From NCBI RefSeq assembly GCF_004137685.1, contig NZ_QYBB01000028.1, positions 1-56,436 of the forward strand: DNA of 56,436 bases, read 5' to 3'. Under the pieces are notes generated by a model. The model searched no databases. It had not been told where the DNA came from and was given only the letters and a program-made list of their open reading frames with translations. The position numbers and the translations under genes were made by a program. The DNA comes from Lichenibacterium minor. GTDB taxonomy: Bacteria > Pseudomonadota > Alphaproteobacteria > Rhizobiales > Beijerinckiaceae. This document shows, piece by piece, positions 27,052-35,718 of the stretch (positions are counted from its first letter, which is position 1; each line of letters begins with the position of its first letter).

Positions 27052-27063
27052 TCACCTAGGTGA
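27052..27063. promoter_or_regulatory. 12-bp perfect palindrome upstream of the interrupted small gene
   Basis: TCACCTAGGTGA is a perfect palindrome lying 19 nt before the AGGAGG at 27083-27088 that originally served the gene now starting at 29785. It could be an operator shared with the divergent TIR gene. Confidence 0.35.
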
Positions 27064-27091
27064 CTTCCCCTTACTTTCGTGCAGGAGGCAA

Positions 27092-27099
27092 TATGGAAC
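27092..27099 (+). repeat. Left 8-bp target-site duplication of IS66
   Basis: TATGGAAC occurs here and again at 29784-29791, exactly flanking the IS66 element. IS66 family elements make 8-bp duplications, so this is a recent, simple insertion. The duplicated octamer contains the ATG of the target gene. Confidence 0.95.
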
Positions 27100-27158
27100 G
27101 TATGCTTCCGGCGAGGGCCGCCTTGTGAGAGGGGTCTTCGACGATCGAGACTGCGCGT

Positions 27159-27575
27159 ATGGACAGCCATACGCACAGTCTCCTGCCCGAACGCCTCGAA
27201 GTCATCGAGGTCGGGCGCCGCCGTCGCTGGTCGGAGGAGGAGAAGCTCCGGATCGTGACGGAGTGCCTGGAGGCGCCGCGGCTGGTGTCGGCCACGGCGC
27301 GTCGTCACGGCATCACGCGGTCGCAGTTGATGGCATGGCGCCGGGCGTTGAAGGTCGAGCGTGTCGCTCCTGAGCCGGCTCCAGCCTTTGTGCCCGCCGT
27401 CCTGGTGCCTGAGCCGGCGGCAAAGCGCGAGCTGGCGCCACGGCGGACGAGGCCGCGGCAGGCCTTGCAGGGCCGCATGGTGATCGAGGTGGGGCGGGGC
27501 CGTCGCGTGGTGGTGGACGGCGCCGTGGACGCGGAAGCGCTCGCCCGCGTGCTCGACGTGCTGGACCGGCGATGA
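27159..27575 (+). CDS. tnpA: IS66 family TnpA (helix-turn-helix accessory protein)
   Basis: A 138-residue protein with RRRRWSEEEKLRIV and ARRHGITRSQLMAWRR, the DNA-binding helix-turn-helix typical of IS66 OrfA. A proline-rich linker and a small beta C-terminal part follow. It is needed with TnpB and TnpC for transposition. It overlaps tnpB by 4 bp (ATGA). Confidence 0.93.
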   Translation: MDSHTHSLLPERLEVIEVGRRRRWSEEEKLRIVTECLEAPRLVSATARRHGITRSQLMAWRRALKVERVAPEPAPAFVPAVLVPEPAAKRELAPRRTRPRQALQGRMVIEVGRGRRVVVDGAVDAEALARVLDVLDRR

Positions 27576-27919
27576 TCCCGGTTCCGTCCGGCGTCCGGGT
27601 GTGGATCGCGGCCGGCCACACCGACATGCGTCGCGGCATGAACGGCTTGTCGCTGCTGGTGCAGGAAGGCCTCAAGCGCGATCCCTTCGCGGGCGACCTG
27701 TACGTGTTCCGGGGCCGGCGCGGCGACCTGATCAAGTGCCTGTGGCACGACGGGCTGGGCCTGTCGCTGTATGCCAAGCGCCTGGAACGGGGCCGGTTCG
27801 TGTGGCCCGCGACGGCGGGCGAGAGCGTGGCCATCACGCCCGCGCAGATGGGCTATCTACTCGAAGGCATAGACTGGCGCCATCCGCAGCAGACCTGGCG
27901 GCCGAGCCGGGCGGGATGA
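27572..27919 (+). CDS. tnpB: IS66 family TnpB accessory protein
   Basis: A 115-residue protein matching IS66 Orf2: VRVWIAAGHTDMRRGMNGL, then RGDLIKCLWHDGLGL and a final TWRPSRAG. Its biochemical role is unresolved, but it is required for efficient transposition. It is complete here, so the degraded copy at 25358-25498 can be measured against it. Confidence 0.94.
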   Translation: MIPVPSGVRVWIAAGHTDMRRGMNGLSLLVQEGLKRDPFAGDLYVFRGRRGDLIKCLWHDGLGLSLYAKRLERGRFVWPATAGESVAITPAQMGYLLEGIDWRHPQQTWRPSRAG

Positions 27920-27993
27920 GACCCGAACTGTTATCAACAGTACTGACGCACGCCACTCTGGCTTTGCTTGAAAATATGTGATCGGCTGTACTC

Positions 27994-29691
27994 ATGGCGA
28001 AGCGGCCCAAATCCGAAAAGATCGACGTCGAGGCGCTGCGGGCAGCCCTGGCGGCCGCCGAGGCCCGGGCCGATCAGGCCACAGAGCGCGCCGATGAGGC
28101 CCGGGCAGCAGCCGACCGCGCCGAGGCCGAAGCCGCCGCCGTGAAGGCCCAGCTGTCGGGCGACGCGGCGCTGATCGCCCACCTGCGGCTGGAGATCGCC
28201 AAGCTCAACCGGACCCTCTACGGCCAGCGCTCGGAGCGCACGCAGCGCCTCATCGACCAGTACGAGCTGCAGCTCGAGGAGCTCGAAGCCTCGGCGGCCG
28301 CCGACGCGCTCGCGGCCGAGAAGGCCGCCGCCAAGGCCGCGATACCGGCGCCGACGGAGCGGCGCAGGCCCTCGCGCCAGCCCTTCCCGGCCCACCTGCC
28401 GCGCGTGCGCGTCGTGGTGCCGGGCCCGGGCGCCTGCCCGTGCTGCGGGGGCACGCGCCTGTCGAAGCTGGGCGAGGACGTCACCGAGACGCTGGAGGTG
28501 GTGCCGCGCCAGTGGACCGTGATCCAGACCGTGCGCGAGCGCTTCGCTTGCCGGGCCTGCGAGGGCGTCAGCCAAGCGCCGGCGCCCTTCCACGCCGTGC
28601 CGCGGGGCTGGGCGGGGCCGAGCCTGCTCGCCATGGTGCTGTTCGAGAAGTACGGCCAGCACCAGCCGCTGAACCGCCAAGCCGAGCGCTACGCTCGGGA
28701 AGGCGTGCCGCTCAGCCTGTCGACCCTGGCCGACCAGGTGGGCGCCTGCGCGGCGGCTCTCGATCCCCTGTTCCGGCTCATCGCGGCGCACGTCATGGCG
28801 GCGGGCCGCCTGCACGGCGACGATACCACCGTTCCGGTGCTGGCCAAGGGCAAGACCAGCACGGGGCGCGTGTGGGTCTACGTGCGCGACGACCGGCCCT
28901 TCGGCGGCGCCGATCCCCCAGCGGCCCTGTTCCACTTCTCGCCCGACCGCCGGGGCGAGCACCCGCAGGCGCACCTCGCCGGTTGGACCGGGGTGCTGCA
29001 GGCCGACGCTTACGGGGGCTATGGCCAGCTGTACGGGGGCGAGCGCAAGCCGGCGCCGATCGTCGAGGCCGCGTGCTGGGCCCACGCGCGGCGCAAGTTC
29101 TTCGAGCTGGCCGACATCGAGGGCGCGGCGCGCCAAAGGGCTCGGAAGAAGGTGGCGGTGATCGCGCCCTTGGCGCTTGAAGCCGTGCGGCGCATGGACG
29201 AGCTGTTCGCCATCGAGCGCGAGGTGAACCGCCATTCCGCGGCCGAGCGGCTGGCGGTGAGGGGTGAGCGCTCCACGCCCATCGTGACGGCTCTGGAGGG
29301 CTGGATGCGAACCGAGCGCGCCCGCCTGCCGCGTGGATCCGAGGTGGCCCGGGCCATGGACTACATGCTGGACCGCTGGCCGTCCTTCGCCCGCTTCCTC
29401 GATGACGGGTGCGTGTGCCTCAGCAACAACGCGGCCGAGAAGGCCCTGCGCGGCCTGGCCCTGGGGCGCAAAGCGTGGCTCTTCGCCGGCTCGGACCGCG
29501 GCGGCCAGCGGGCCGCGTTCTTCAACAGCCTGATCGTGACCGCCAAGCTGAACGACGTCGACCCGCAAGCCTGGCTGGCCGACGTGCTCAGCCGCATCGC
29601 GGCCCACCCGGCCCAGCGCCTGGGCGAGCTGCTGCCGTGGAACTGGAAGCCGACCTCGGCCGCTCCGACGAGCCTCGACGCCGCAGCCTGA
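27994..29691 (+). CDS. tnpC: IS66 family transposase TnpC (DDE)
   Basis: A 565-residue transposase. The order is an N-terminal Ala/Glu-rich coiled coil, a zinc finger (CPCCGG and CRAC), then a DDE domain with GDDTTVPV, LQADAYGGY and LSNNAAEKALRG carrying the acidic residues. The tail is LLPWNWKPTS. The start ATG 27994 lies 74 nt after tnpB. Length and motifs are normal, so it is probably active. Confidence 0.95.
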   Translation: MAKRPKSEKIDVEALRAALAAAEARADQATERADEARAAADRAEAEAAAVKAQLSGDAALIAHLRLEIAKLNRTLYGQRSERTQRLIDQYELQLEELEASAAADALAAEKAAAKAAIPAPTERRRPSRQPFPAHLPRVRVVVPGPGACPCCGGTRLSKLGEDVTETLEVVPRQWTVIQTVRERFACRACEGVSQAPAPFHAVPRGWAGPSLLAMVLFEKYGQHQPLNRQAERYAREGVPLSLSTLADQVGACAAALDPLFRLIAAHVMAAGRLHGDDTTVPVLAKGKTSTGRVWVYVRDDRPFGGADPPAALFHFSPDRRGEHPQAHLAGWTGVLQADAYGGYGQLYGGERKPAPIVEAACWAHARRKFFELADIEGAARQRARKKVAVIAPLALEAVRRMDELFAIEREVNRHSAAERLAVRGERSTPIVTALEGWMRTERARLPRGSEVARAMDYMLDRWPSFARFLDDGCVCLSNNAAEKALRGLALGRKAWLFAGSDRGGQRAAFFNSLIVTAKLNDVDPQAWLADVLSRIAAHPAQRLGELLPWNWKPTSAAPTSLDAAA

Positions 29692-29783
29692 CCCGACCAC
29701 CCTGGCTTCAGCCTTGCCGACCCGCGATCACGCCGCCGCGAAACCCACAAGCGCCATTTCCGCGGCCCTCGCCGTAGGCGTAC

Positions 29784-29791
29784 TATGGAAC
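29784..29791 (+). repeat. Right 8-bp target-site duplication of IS66
   Basis: TATGGAAC, identical to 27092-27099. It supplies the ATG of the downstream gene, now detached from its Shine-Dalgarno, which stayed on the left side of the element. Confidence 0.95.
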
Positions 29792-30141
29792 CGGGGCAGG
29801 TAAAAGAAAAGATCCAGTCGGCCTTCCGGGCTGCAATCTCCAACACTTCCACTCAATGGAGTCACGACGACGGTGTCGGACATATTTTCCGTGATGTCAG
29901 GCTGTATGGGCGGGAAGCCGGAGTCGACTTTGTCACACCCCATCTGAATGCAATCGTTGACGCGGCCGTGAAGCGTGCGGAATGCAAAGATGTGTCTTTA
30001 CAGATTACACTCTATGGTTTTGGGCATGCTGCCGTTGAAGGGGTTGAGGAAACTTTGCAGTCGCTTACCGGGCTACCGGCACACCGAACCGGCTCAAATG
30101 TCATCCTTACTTGGGCCAGCACTGCTCCGCAGCTGATCTGA
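29785..30141 (+). CDS. Small protein of unknown function, separated from its ribosome site by IS66
   Basis: A 118-residue protein with no family I recognise. It is mixed alpha/beta: an amphipathic N-terminal helix (QVKEKIQSAFRAAIS), a central HIFRDVRLYGREAGVDF, and a helix-strand C-terminus with an LYGFGHAAVEGVEETL segment. Before insertion its AGGAGG (27083-27088) sat 4 nt before the ATG. Now the promoter and ribosome site are 2.7 kb away, so it is probably silent unless read from IS66. It sits between the TIR gene and the restriction module, and its 3' end overlaps vsr convergently by 48 bp. Confidence 0.6.
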   Translation: MEPGQVKEKIQSAFRAAISNTSTQWSHDDGVGHIFRDVRLYGREAGVDFVTPHLNAIVDAAVKRAECKDVSLQITLYGFGHAAVEGVEETLQSLTGLPAHRTGSNVILTWASTAPQLI

Positions 30142-30654
30142 ACGCCTTACGGTGCTGCCGGCCAGTGAAGGTCCGGCCAAAGCCTCATAGGGACGCTGTG
30201 ACCAGACACCTTCGATCCCGGCGGTGGCAGTGTCGCTTCGCAAGAAGCCGGCACAGTGAGCGAAGACCTCAGGGCGTGGTAGCCGGGCCGGACCTTTGAG
30301 GCTGCATTCCCAGACCGTCAGTACCCGCCAGCTAGCGGTCGCGAGCCTCATCAATGCCTGCTCATCCCGCTGCTGGTTGCCGGCGATCTTCGCGACCCAG
30401 AACTCCCGGCGTGTCGTTGGCAACTTGAACATCGGGCAGCTGTGCCCGTGCCAGAAGCAGCCATGGACCATGATCACGGCCCGAAAACGGGTGAACACCA
30501 TATCAGGTCGTCCCGGAAGGTCCTTGGCGTGTAAACGGTACCGGAAGCCTGCCGCGTGCAGCCCTTTGCGCAAGATAAGTTCCGGCTTTGTATCCTTGCC
30601 TCGGATTCGGCTCATGTTCAGCCGGCGCTGTTCCGGAGTGAGGACGTCAGCCAT
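30094..30654 (-). CDS. vsr: Vsr very-short-patch DNA mismatch endonuclease
   Basis: A 186-residue Vsr homologue. Catalytic Asp at 51 (LPGRPDMVF), H64 (MVHGCF) and H69 (WHGH) fall at the same numbers as in E. coli Vsr, and RLNMSRIRGKDTKPE is the family N-terminus. Vsr nicks next to T:G mismatches created when 5-methylcytosine deaminates. That fits the C5 methyltransferase three genes upstream. Start ATG 30654 overlaps the DUF2357 gene by 8 bp. The C-terminus is about 30 residues longer than in E. coli. Confidence 0.93.
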   Translation of the reverse strand: MADVLTPEQRRLNMSRIRGKDTKPELILRKGLHAAGFRYRLHAKDLPGRPDMVFTRFRAVIMVHGCFWHGHSCPMFKLPTTRREFWVAKIAGNQQRDEQALMRLATASWRVLTVWECSLKGPARLPRPEVFAHCAGFLRSDTATAGIEGVWSQRPYEALAGPSLAGSTVRRSDQLRSSAGPSKDDI

Positions 30655-32332
30655 CGTAGGCAGGCATTGGAGCAGTCGCGGCGTCTGCTATGATCGTTTG
30701 CAGTGCCTCGGAAATTTCGGTCACCGTCATGCCAGGCCTGAGTGCCACGGCGCCGAAGCGGAAAGTCCCGCGGTACGCCGGATGGAAAAGCCGGCCGGGC
30801 ATTTTGACATCGCGGTATGCCCGTTCAGATGCGATATCGCCATGCCAGGGTGCCATCAGATAGGCGGCTGAGACAAAGCCCGTGATCTTTCCCGCATCAC
30901 TCTCCTGCACCAGCGCGTCGCGATAGGCGTGGATCGAATTCAGGGCATCGTTGAGGCTCCCATCGATCCGGTATTTCGCATCCAGGACGATCAGGCGTCC
31001 AGGAGTGCCGTCCGGAGTGACCGGCGCCACCGCAACCACATCCGGGACCATGATCCGGCTGTACGAGCCGCGCCCGTCTGTCTCTTCCCAGAACTCCTCA
31101 TATTTTTTCTGAAAACAGAGGAGCCACCCACCGCCGACACTGACCATGACAGACCCGACTGCCAGCGTCATGCCGCCCGCCGCGTCGGTCGTGAACAGAT
31201 TGCCCGTTTCGACGCTCTCCGGACCAAACGTCTCAACGCCCGCCCGGACGAGACGCAGGAAACACCAGAGTTCGTAAAGCTCGTAGGTTCGCGCCAGCGG
31301 CAGGTTGAGGAAGTCGCCAAACACGGCAGCGATGCCGAGATTCATATCCTGCCAAAGCCGGTAAAAGCGCCGGTACACGGGATCGTTGCGGAACAATGAG
31401 GACAGTGCGAGTTGCGCCGGTGCCTCTCCCGCTTCCGCAAACGGTGCTGCCCTTGCCAGAACACTGACCCGCGTGGACAAGCGCCGGCAGCGTGCTGACC
31501 AAGCGATGGCTGTCTCGCGCAGTCCGGTATCAGTGCCGGGTGCTTTCCGATCCAGAAGCCCCGCCGCCGCGCTCAGCCAGCCCGACCATGACCGCAGACA
31601 GGCTGCCATTTGCCGGTGCTCGGGCAAGTCCAGCGTGCTCCGCCGTTGTCGGACCCGGATTTGCTCCGGCAGTCTGCCTTGCAGCGATGGCGGCAACCGT
31701 GACGGCGTAGCTGTCTCGCGGCCGATCTTGCCGGTGCGAAATGAGCGCAGAATTTCTGGCCCGGTGGCACGACTTGCCCTGTGGTAAGGCACCGCCAGCT
31801 CTTCAGCCATGAGACGTCGCCGGGGCTGCCGCGTGATCAGTTCGACAACTTCTGTCAGTTCTGCAATCCGGGACCGCAAGAACTCCAGACGAGCGATGGC
31901 AGGTGGGCGGCTTCCGCTCCCGCGGGCGACTGACGTTCGGAAGCTGCTCAGTGAAAACAGCGAAAAAGTATCTTCAAGGATCTCCCGCACCATCGTGTCG
32001 AAATCATCCCGGGTCAGCTTGCGGCGATCCGGATCGGTAATAATTTCGAAACGACGCGGCGGAGCGCCGGGCACCCGTAATTCGGCTTTAACGGTGCCGG
32101 CATGAAATCCGGGCTGCCAGCGCCAACGTGCCCCATCGGAGGTCGAAGAGCGCAGCGCCTCCAGTCTGCTGTCGTCGATCAACAGGTCGGCTGCGCCGGC
32201 ATCTGCGCAGCTTTCCAGCTCGAACAGGTAAGTGCCGGTCTCCTCGACAGCCCCCGGCTCTGGTGTCTCCGCATCCGGCCACACGCGCCAGCGCCCTGGT
32301 TGTCCTTCCCTAGTGATAAAAAGGCCGGTCAA
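30647..32332 (-). CDS. DUF2357 restriction nuclease subunit (PD-(D/E)XK, McrC-like role)
   Basis: A 561-residue protein. The C-terminal third has P430-D431 (VPDVV) and D451-A-K453 (VLDAKYR), the PD-(D/E)XK nuclease signature. The N-terminal region matches the DUF2357 type found beside McrB-like ATPases (DDFDTMVREILEDTFSLF). In BsuMI and LlaJI-like systems this subunit cuts DNA when driven by the GTPase. The start appears to be TTG 32332; no in-frame ATG fits. It is 9 bp after the AAA+ gene and 8 bp overlapped with vsr. Confidence 0.8.
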   Translation of the reverse strand: MTGLFITREGQPGRWRVWPDAETPEPGAVEETGTYLFELESCADAGAADLLIDDSRLEALRSSTSDGARWRWQPGFHAGTVKAELRVPGAPPRRFEIITDPDRRKLTRDDFDTMVREILEDTFSLFSLSSFRTSVARGSGSRPPAIARLEFLRSRIAELTEVVELITRQPRRRLMAEELAVPYHRASRATGPEILRSFRTGKIGRETATPSRLPPSLQGRLPEQIRVRQRRSTLDLPEHRQMAACLRSWSGWLSAAAGLLDRKAPGTDTGLRETAIAWSARCRRLSTRVSVLARAAPFAEAGEAPAQLALSSLFRNDPVYRRFYRLWQDMNLGIAAVFGDFLNLPLARTYELYELWCFLRLVRAGVETFGPESVETGNLFTTDAAGGMTLAVGSVMVSVGGGWLLCFQKKYEEFWEETDGRGSYSRIMVPDVVAVAPVTPDGTPGRLIVLDAKYRIDGSLNDALNSIHAYRDALVQESDAGKITGFVSAAYLMAPWHGDIASERAYRDVKMPGRLFHPAYRGTFRFGAVALRPGMTVTEISEALQTIIADAATAPMPAYDG

Positions 32333-32341
32333 TGCTGCACT

Positions 32342-34024
32342 CTACCGGCTGGCCTGAAACGAGCTGAACTCGTCGAGATCACTGAGCAGCTTGTCGAGCT
32401 GCTTCCGGGCCTTCGGGAGTGGCAGTGCCTTGTGCAGGCCGGTCAGCAGCTGTCGCTGCCGGTCGGTACCCCGCAGTTTGACGAGCACCTTCTGCACCAT
32501 CAGCTGATCAGTCGTGTCGTCAGCATTCTGCCCGAGATGCTCACGGGCAAAGGCATGATAGCGAACGACTTCCTCTGCTACCCGGTAGCCGAAACCAAGC
32601 CCGTGGGGCTCCATTAGGTTGTAAGCCGCAAGCAGGTGCGGCTCGCAGGCCGCCCGGGCGTCTTTCAAGGCGGGTTCGCGCATCTCCAGTTTTTCAAGAA
32701 AACCGGGCAGGTCGACCGCCGACATGTCGATCACCATCGCGCGGTCGAGCACCTTGTCGCTGACCGAATTTGTCGTCTCGTCGATATTGATGGTGCCGAT
32801 AATGAACAGATTGTTCGGGAGCGGCAGCTGAGCCGGTATGGCGGTGCCGGTCGAGCCTTCAAGCGGCACCCCTTCAGTGTGCAGCTGCAAAGGCTCGCCG
32901 GTCTCAACCGCCGAAAGCACGTCTGAAAAGTAGTATTCCACCCGCGCGAGGTTCATTTCATCGAGGATCACGAACACAGGGGAATCCCGGTGCGCAGTGG
33001 CGAGTAGGACCGCCTGCAAAAATGAAGGCGCGCTGTAGCGGTTCGATAGGACGTCGAAATATCCTGTCAGGCCGGTGGGATCGGTCCACTCCGGTCGGAC
33101 CGGGCAGACCACCAGGAACGGATCGTCGGCCTCCATTGTCAGGCCATGAACGGCCCGGGCGTATTTGACGGCAAGCTGGGTTTTTCCGGTCCCGGAGAGA
33201 CCTGCCAGAATTACAAAATGCTTGTGCTGTAGGAAATTCAGGGCAGCGTGAAAGCGTCGCACCTCACCGCCTGGATAGTGGCCGCCAAGCGCCTGCACGG
33301 CCGTCTCGAGCTGGCCGATGGGGATCGAAGAAGGGAGCCGGCGCATTCCCGGACTGACGGACCCCGCATCGTCCCAGACCCGCAGCTCATGCACTTTCTC
33401 GCGGCCGATCAGGTTACCCAGGTAGCCGACGAACTGCCGGGCCAGCAGGCTGCGACGTGCCGAGGCTGCCGGCGGCCAGATGCTGAACGTCACCTGATCA
33501 ATTCTAATGGGCTTGCTGATCGTGCTGAGATCCTCCGGCATGCTGTCCCAGTAACTTTTGTTTCTGAGATAGAGCCGGCCGTCCTGGGCGATGTAGCCCT
33601 TCACGTTCTTGTTGTTATTCGTGTAACTCAGACCATCGGGTGAACCAGAACCCGGTTCCGTCGCCCCAGCGTCTTCGGCTTCGCTCTCTTCATCGTCGTC
33701 CCTGGCGGCACCGCGCGGGCGCGACGTGCCCGAGGCACGCATCTCTTCCAGCCGCTCACGTAATTTCGGCAGCTCGGTTTTGATGAAAAGCGAGAAGTAG
33801 ATTTCGTCGTCTGGCGGGAAGCGCAGCAGGCAGTGAGCCACGAGTTGATCGGCGTCCGCAGAGAATGCGTTGAAGTTGACATTGAAGGCAAAGAGACCTC
33901 GCTCAATGACCTTGGCACTGTTCGATACGCCAAACGCATCAGCCGACCGCGTTTTTGCTGTCATCGCCGCATTGGCGGCCACTGCGGTTTTATAGGACTG
34001 CTGTCGTTCGCGTATGTTCATCAT
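32342..34024 (-). CDS. McrB-like AAA+ GTPase restriction subunit
   Basis: A 560-residue protein. The C-terminal AAA+ domain has Walker A GLSGTGKTQ (275-283), Walker B VILDEMNLARVEYYF (D355-E356) and the McrB-type GTINIDETT motif at 410-418. The N-terminal ~250 residues probably form a DNA-recognition domain, with an acidic linker (DDDEESEAEDAG) at about 110-120. It is expected to translocate DNA and activate the DUF2357 nuclease. It overlaps the methyltransferase gene by 35 bp. Confidence 0.88.
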   Translation of the reverse strand: MMNIRERQQSYKTAVAANAAMTAKTRSADAFGVSNSAKVIERGLFAFNVNFNAFSADADQLVAHCLLRFPPDDEIYFSLFIKTELPKLRERLEEMRASGTSRPRGAARDDDEESEAEDAGATEPGSGSPDGLSYTNNNKNVKGYIAQDGRLYLRNKSYWDSMPEDLSTISKPIRIDQVTFSIWPPAASARRSLLARQFVGYLGNLIGREKVHELRVWDDAGSVSPGMRRLPSSIPIGQLETAVQALGGHYPGGEVRRFHAALNFLQHKHFVILAGLSGTGKTQLAVKYARAVHGLTMEADDPFLVVCPVRPEWTDPTGLTGYFDVLSNRYSAPSFLQAVLLATAHRDSPVFVILDEMNLARVEYYFSDVLSAVETGEPLQLHTEGVPLEGSTGTAIPAQLPLPNNLFIIGTINIDETTNSVSDKVLDRAMVIDMSAVDLPGFLEKLEMREPALKDARAACEPHLLAAYNLMEPHGLGFGYRVAEEVVRYHAFAREHLGQNADDTTDQLMVQKVLVKLRGTDRQRQLLTGLHKALPLPKARKQLDKLLSDLDEFSSFQASR

Positions 34025-35489
34025 TCCTCGCTTCGTTATAGCCGCACAGAGTTTGCAGGATCTCCGCCGCCAGAGCTTTAGCCATAAGTGGCGGCACAGC
34101 GTTGCCGATCTGCCGGAAGGCCGGATTCATCGTGCCGCAGAACACAAAACCGTCTGGGAACGACTGCAAACGGGCTGCTTCCCGGACGGAGATTGTCCGC
34201 GCCTGCTCACTGTCGTAGTGGATATGGCTGTAACTGTCCTTGCCCAGATGGGCGAGCAGGGTGCGGGCTGGCTGATCACGCCACATCTTCCGCCATTTGT
34301 TGGGGAATTTGCTTGCGTCGTATGGTGGCACGATTGCAGCGAGGAGGTTCTGCCATTCCGGTGATCCCTCGCGGATCCGAACACCTTGCTGACGGAGCTG
34401 CTCGACGCGTTCGGCCAGCATGGTCATCGCGAGCTGGTGGGCTTCGGGATACTGGTCACCGGGCTTCAGCCGGGCGAAGATCTCGTAGTCGCGAGGCAGG
34501 TAGCGGATCACGTGATCGCGGATTCCGCCTTCCGGATGCTCGAAACCCGGCCAGCTGCGCATCAGCCGTGCGTAGTCGGAGATTCTGCGTCGGGCATCCG
34601 GCAGCATGCTCTGATCGAAGCGCCTGGCACCACGCTTCAGTTTACCCTCAGCCATCTGGCGCCGCGCATTGATCGGCGTCAGGTCACCGATGGCTTTGTC
34701 AGCCGTGACCGCAGGCGGAAGGTGCCGCCGCGATGCGGGTGGATCGATATAATCGTGCGCATCACCCTGGGCCTTGCTCAGAAACTTCAATGCGACCGAG
34801 CGCGAACCTTCATAGCCGGGGGGCAGATCCATCCAATGCGTCGGCACCGGGAAGCTGATCTGACCACCAGCTTCGCGGTGGTAGGCAATCAGAAACATGC
34901 GCTCGCGCATCTGGGGTACGCCGTAGAAGGACGCATTGAGCAGCGTGTATCCGCAAAGATAGCCTTTGCTTTCCAGTACCTCGCAGATTTCTTCTGCGAT
35001 ATTCTGCCCTCCGTGGTTCAGAACGTCCGGGACGTTCTCGATCAACACGGCAACTGGCTGGAACGCTTCGACGTAGCGAAGATATTCCTGGTACAGCCGC
35101 GCCCGGGGATCATGCTCGAAAGCGCGCGGGTGTGCATCAATCTCGCGCAGTTTCGGCCGACCAACTCTGGCGAAGGCCTGACAGGGCGGGCCGCCAATCA
35201 GCACGTCGAATGCGTCATCCACCGGCCCGAGCCCGAGCTCGGACACGAGATCCTCCGGATGGGTAACGATGATATCCCGCGCTTGGCTATGGCGGGGATC
35301 GTCGGGATGAAAGTTGAGCCCATGCGACCGTGCCGCATCAGGGTCGAATTCGACCGCTGCGCCTATCCGGAATCCGGCGGCCAGGAAACCAAGCGAAAGG
35401 CCGCCGCACCCTGAGAACAAATCCAGCACCCGCGGCTTGCCGCCGGCCCGCAGTCTCGCGAGTTTCCGCCGTGCCACCTCAGGCTTCAT
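33990..35489 (-). CDS. C5 cytosine DNA methyltransferase
   Basis: A 499-residue Dcm-type enzyme. Motif I is DLFSGCGGLSLGF, motif IV GGPPCQAFA with catalytic Cys103, motif VI ENV (151-153), motif VIII QMRER, and motif X QIGNAVPPLMAKAL. The spacer before motif IX is the target-recognition region (~residues 215-420). It modifies host DNA to 5-methylcytosine, protecting it from the McrB-like/DUF2357 nuclease and possibly from the DISARM-like helicases. ATG 35489 overlaps the RHH stop by 4 bp (ATGA). Confidence 0.93.
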   Translation of the reverse strand: MKPEVARRKLARLRAGGKPRVLDLFSGCGGLSLGFLAAGFRIGAAVEFDPDAARSHGLNFHPDDPRHSQARDIIVTHPEDLVSELGLGPVDDAFDVLIGGPPCQAFARVGRPKLREIDAHPRAFEHDPRARLYQEYLRYVEAFQPVAVLIENVPDVLNHGGQNIAEEICEVLESKGYLCGYTLLNASFYGVPQMRERMFLIAYHREAGGQISFPVPTHWMDLPPGYEGSRSVALKFLSKAQGDAHDYIDPPASRRHLPPAVTADKAIGDLTPINARRQMAEGKLKRGARRFDQSMLPDARRRISDYARLMRSWPGFEHPEGGIRDHVIRYLPRDYEIFARLKPGDQYPEAHQLAMTMLAERVEQLRQQGVRIREGSPEWQNLLAAIVPPYDASKFPNKWRKMWRDQPARTLLAHLGKDSYSHIHYDSEQARTISVREAARLQSFPDGFVFCGTMNPAFRQIGNAVPPLMAKALAAEILQTLCGYNEARNDEHTRTTAVL

Positions 35490-35689
35490 GCGGCCACCTT
35501 GCCTGTCTTTGGCAGTCGCAGTGGCAGCTCACTCTGGTCGCTGTGCTGGTCGAGGAACCGCATGATGGCCGCCCGCATCACCCAGGCGGCCGAAACATGA
35601 TTGGATTCAGCCATTGCCTGCACGCGGGCATAGGCCTCTTCGGACAGCATCACCGACGTGCGGACCTGCCGCTTTTCCCGTGACGCCAT
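35486..35689 (-). CDS. Ribbon-helix-helix (CopG/Arc type) regulator
   Basis: A 67-residue protein: basic MASREKRQVRTSVMLSEE (the beta-strand), then two helices (AYARVQAMAESN and AAWVMRAAIMRFLDQ). This is the RHH DNA-binding fold. ATG 35689 has GAGGG upstream; longer starts exist up to 35725. It is the first gene of the restriction operon, directly below the repeat at 35719-35743, so it likely represses its own operon and times methylation before restriction, like RM control proteins. Confidence 0.78.
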   Translation of the reverse strand: MASREKRQVRTSVMLSEEAYARVQAMAESNHVSAAWVMRAAIMRFLDQHSDQSELPLRLPKTGKVAA

Positions 35690-35718
35690 GGAATCACCCT
35701 CTGTCATGCACTTCCATA

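Larger units (their letters stand above)
27100..29783 (+). mobile_element. Complete IS66-family insertion sequence (2684 bp)
   Basis: It has all three genes tnpA, tnpB and tnpC in order. Ends are imperfect inverted repeats: left GTATGCTTCCGGCGAGGGCC (27100-27119), right end the complement of GTACGCCTACGGCGAGGGCC (29764-29783). It is bordered by an exact TATGGAAC duplication. All reading frames are open, so it should be mobile. Confidence 0.95.

Noticed and set aside
27159..29691. CRISPR or other tandem repeat arrays in the IS66-rich regions
   Set aside because: Repeats seen are element ends and gene duplicates; no regular repeat-spacer spacing was found anywhere in the window.
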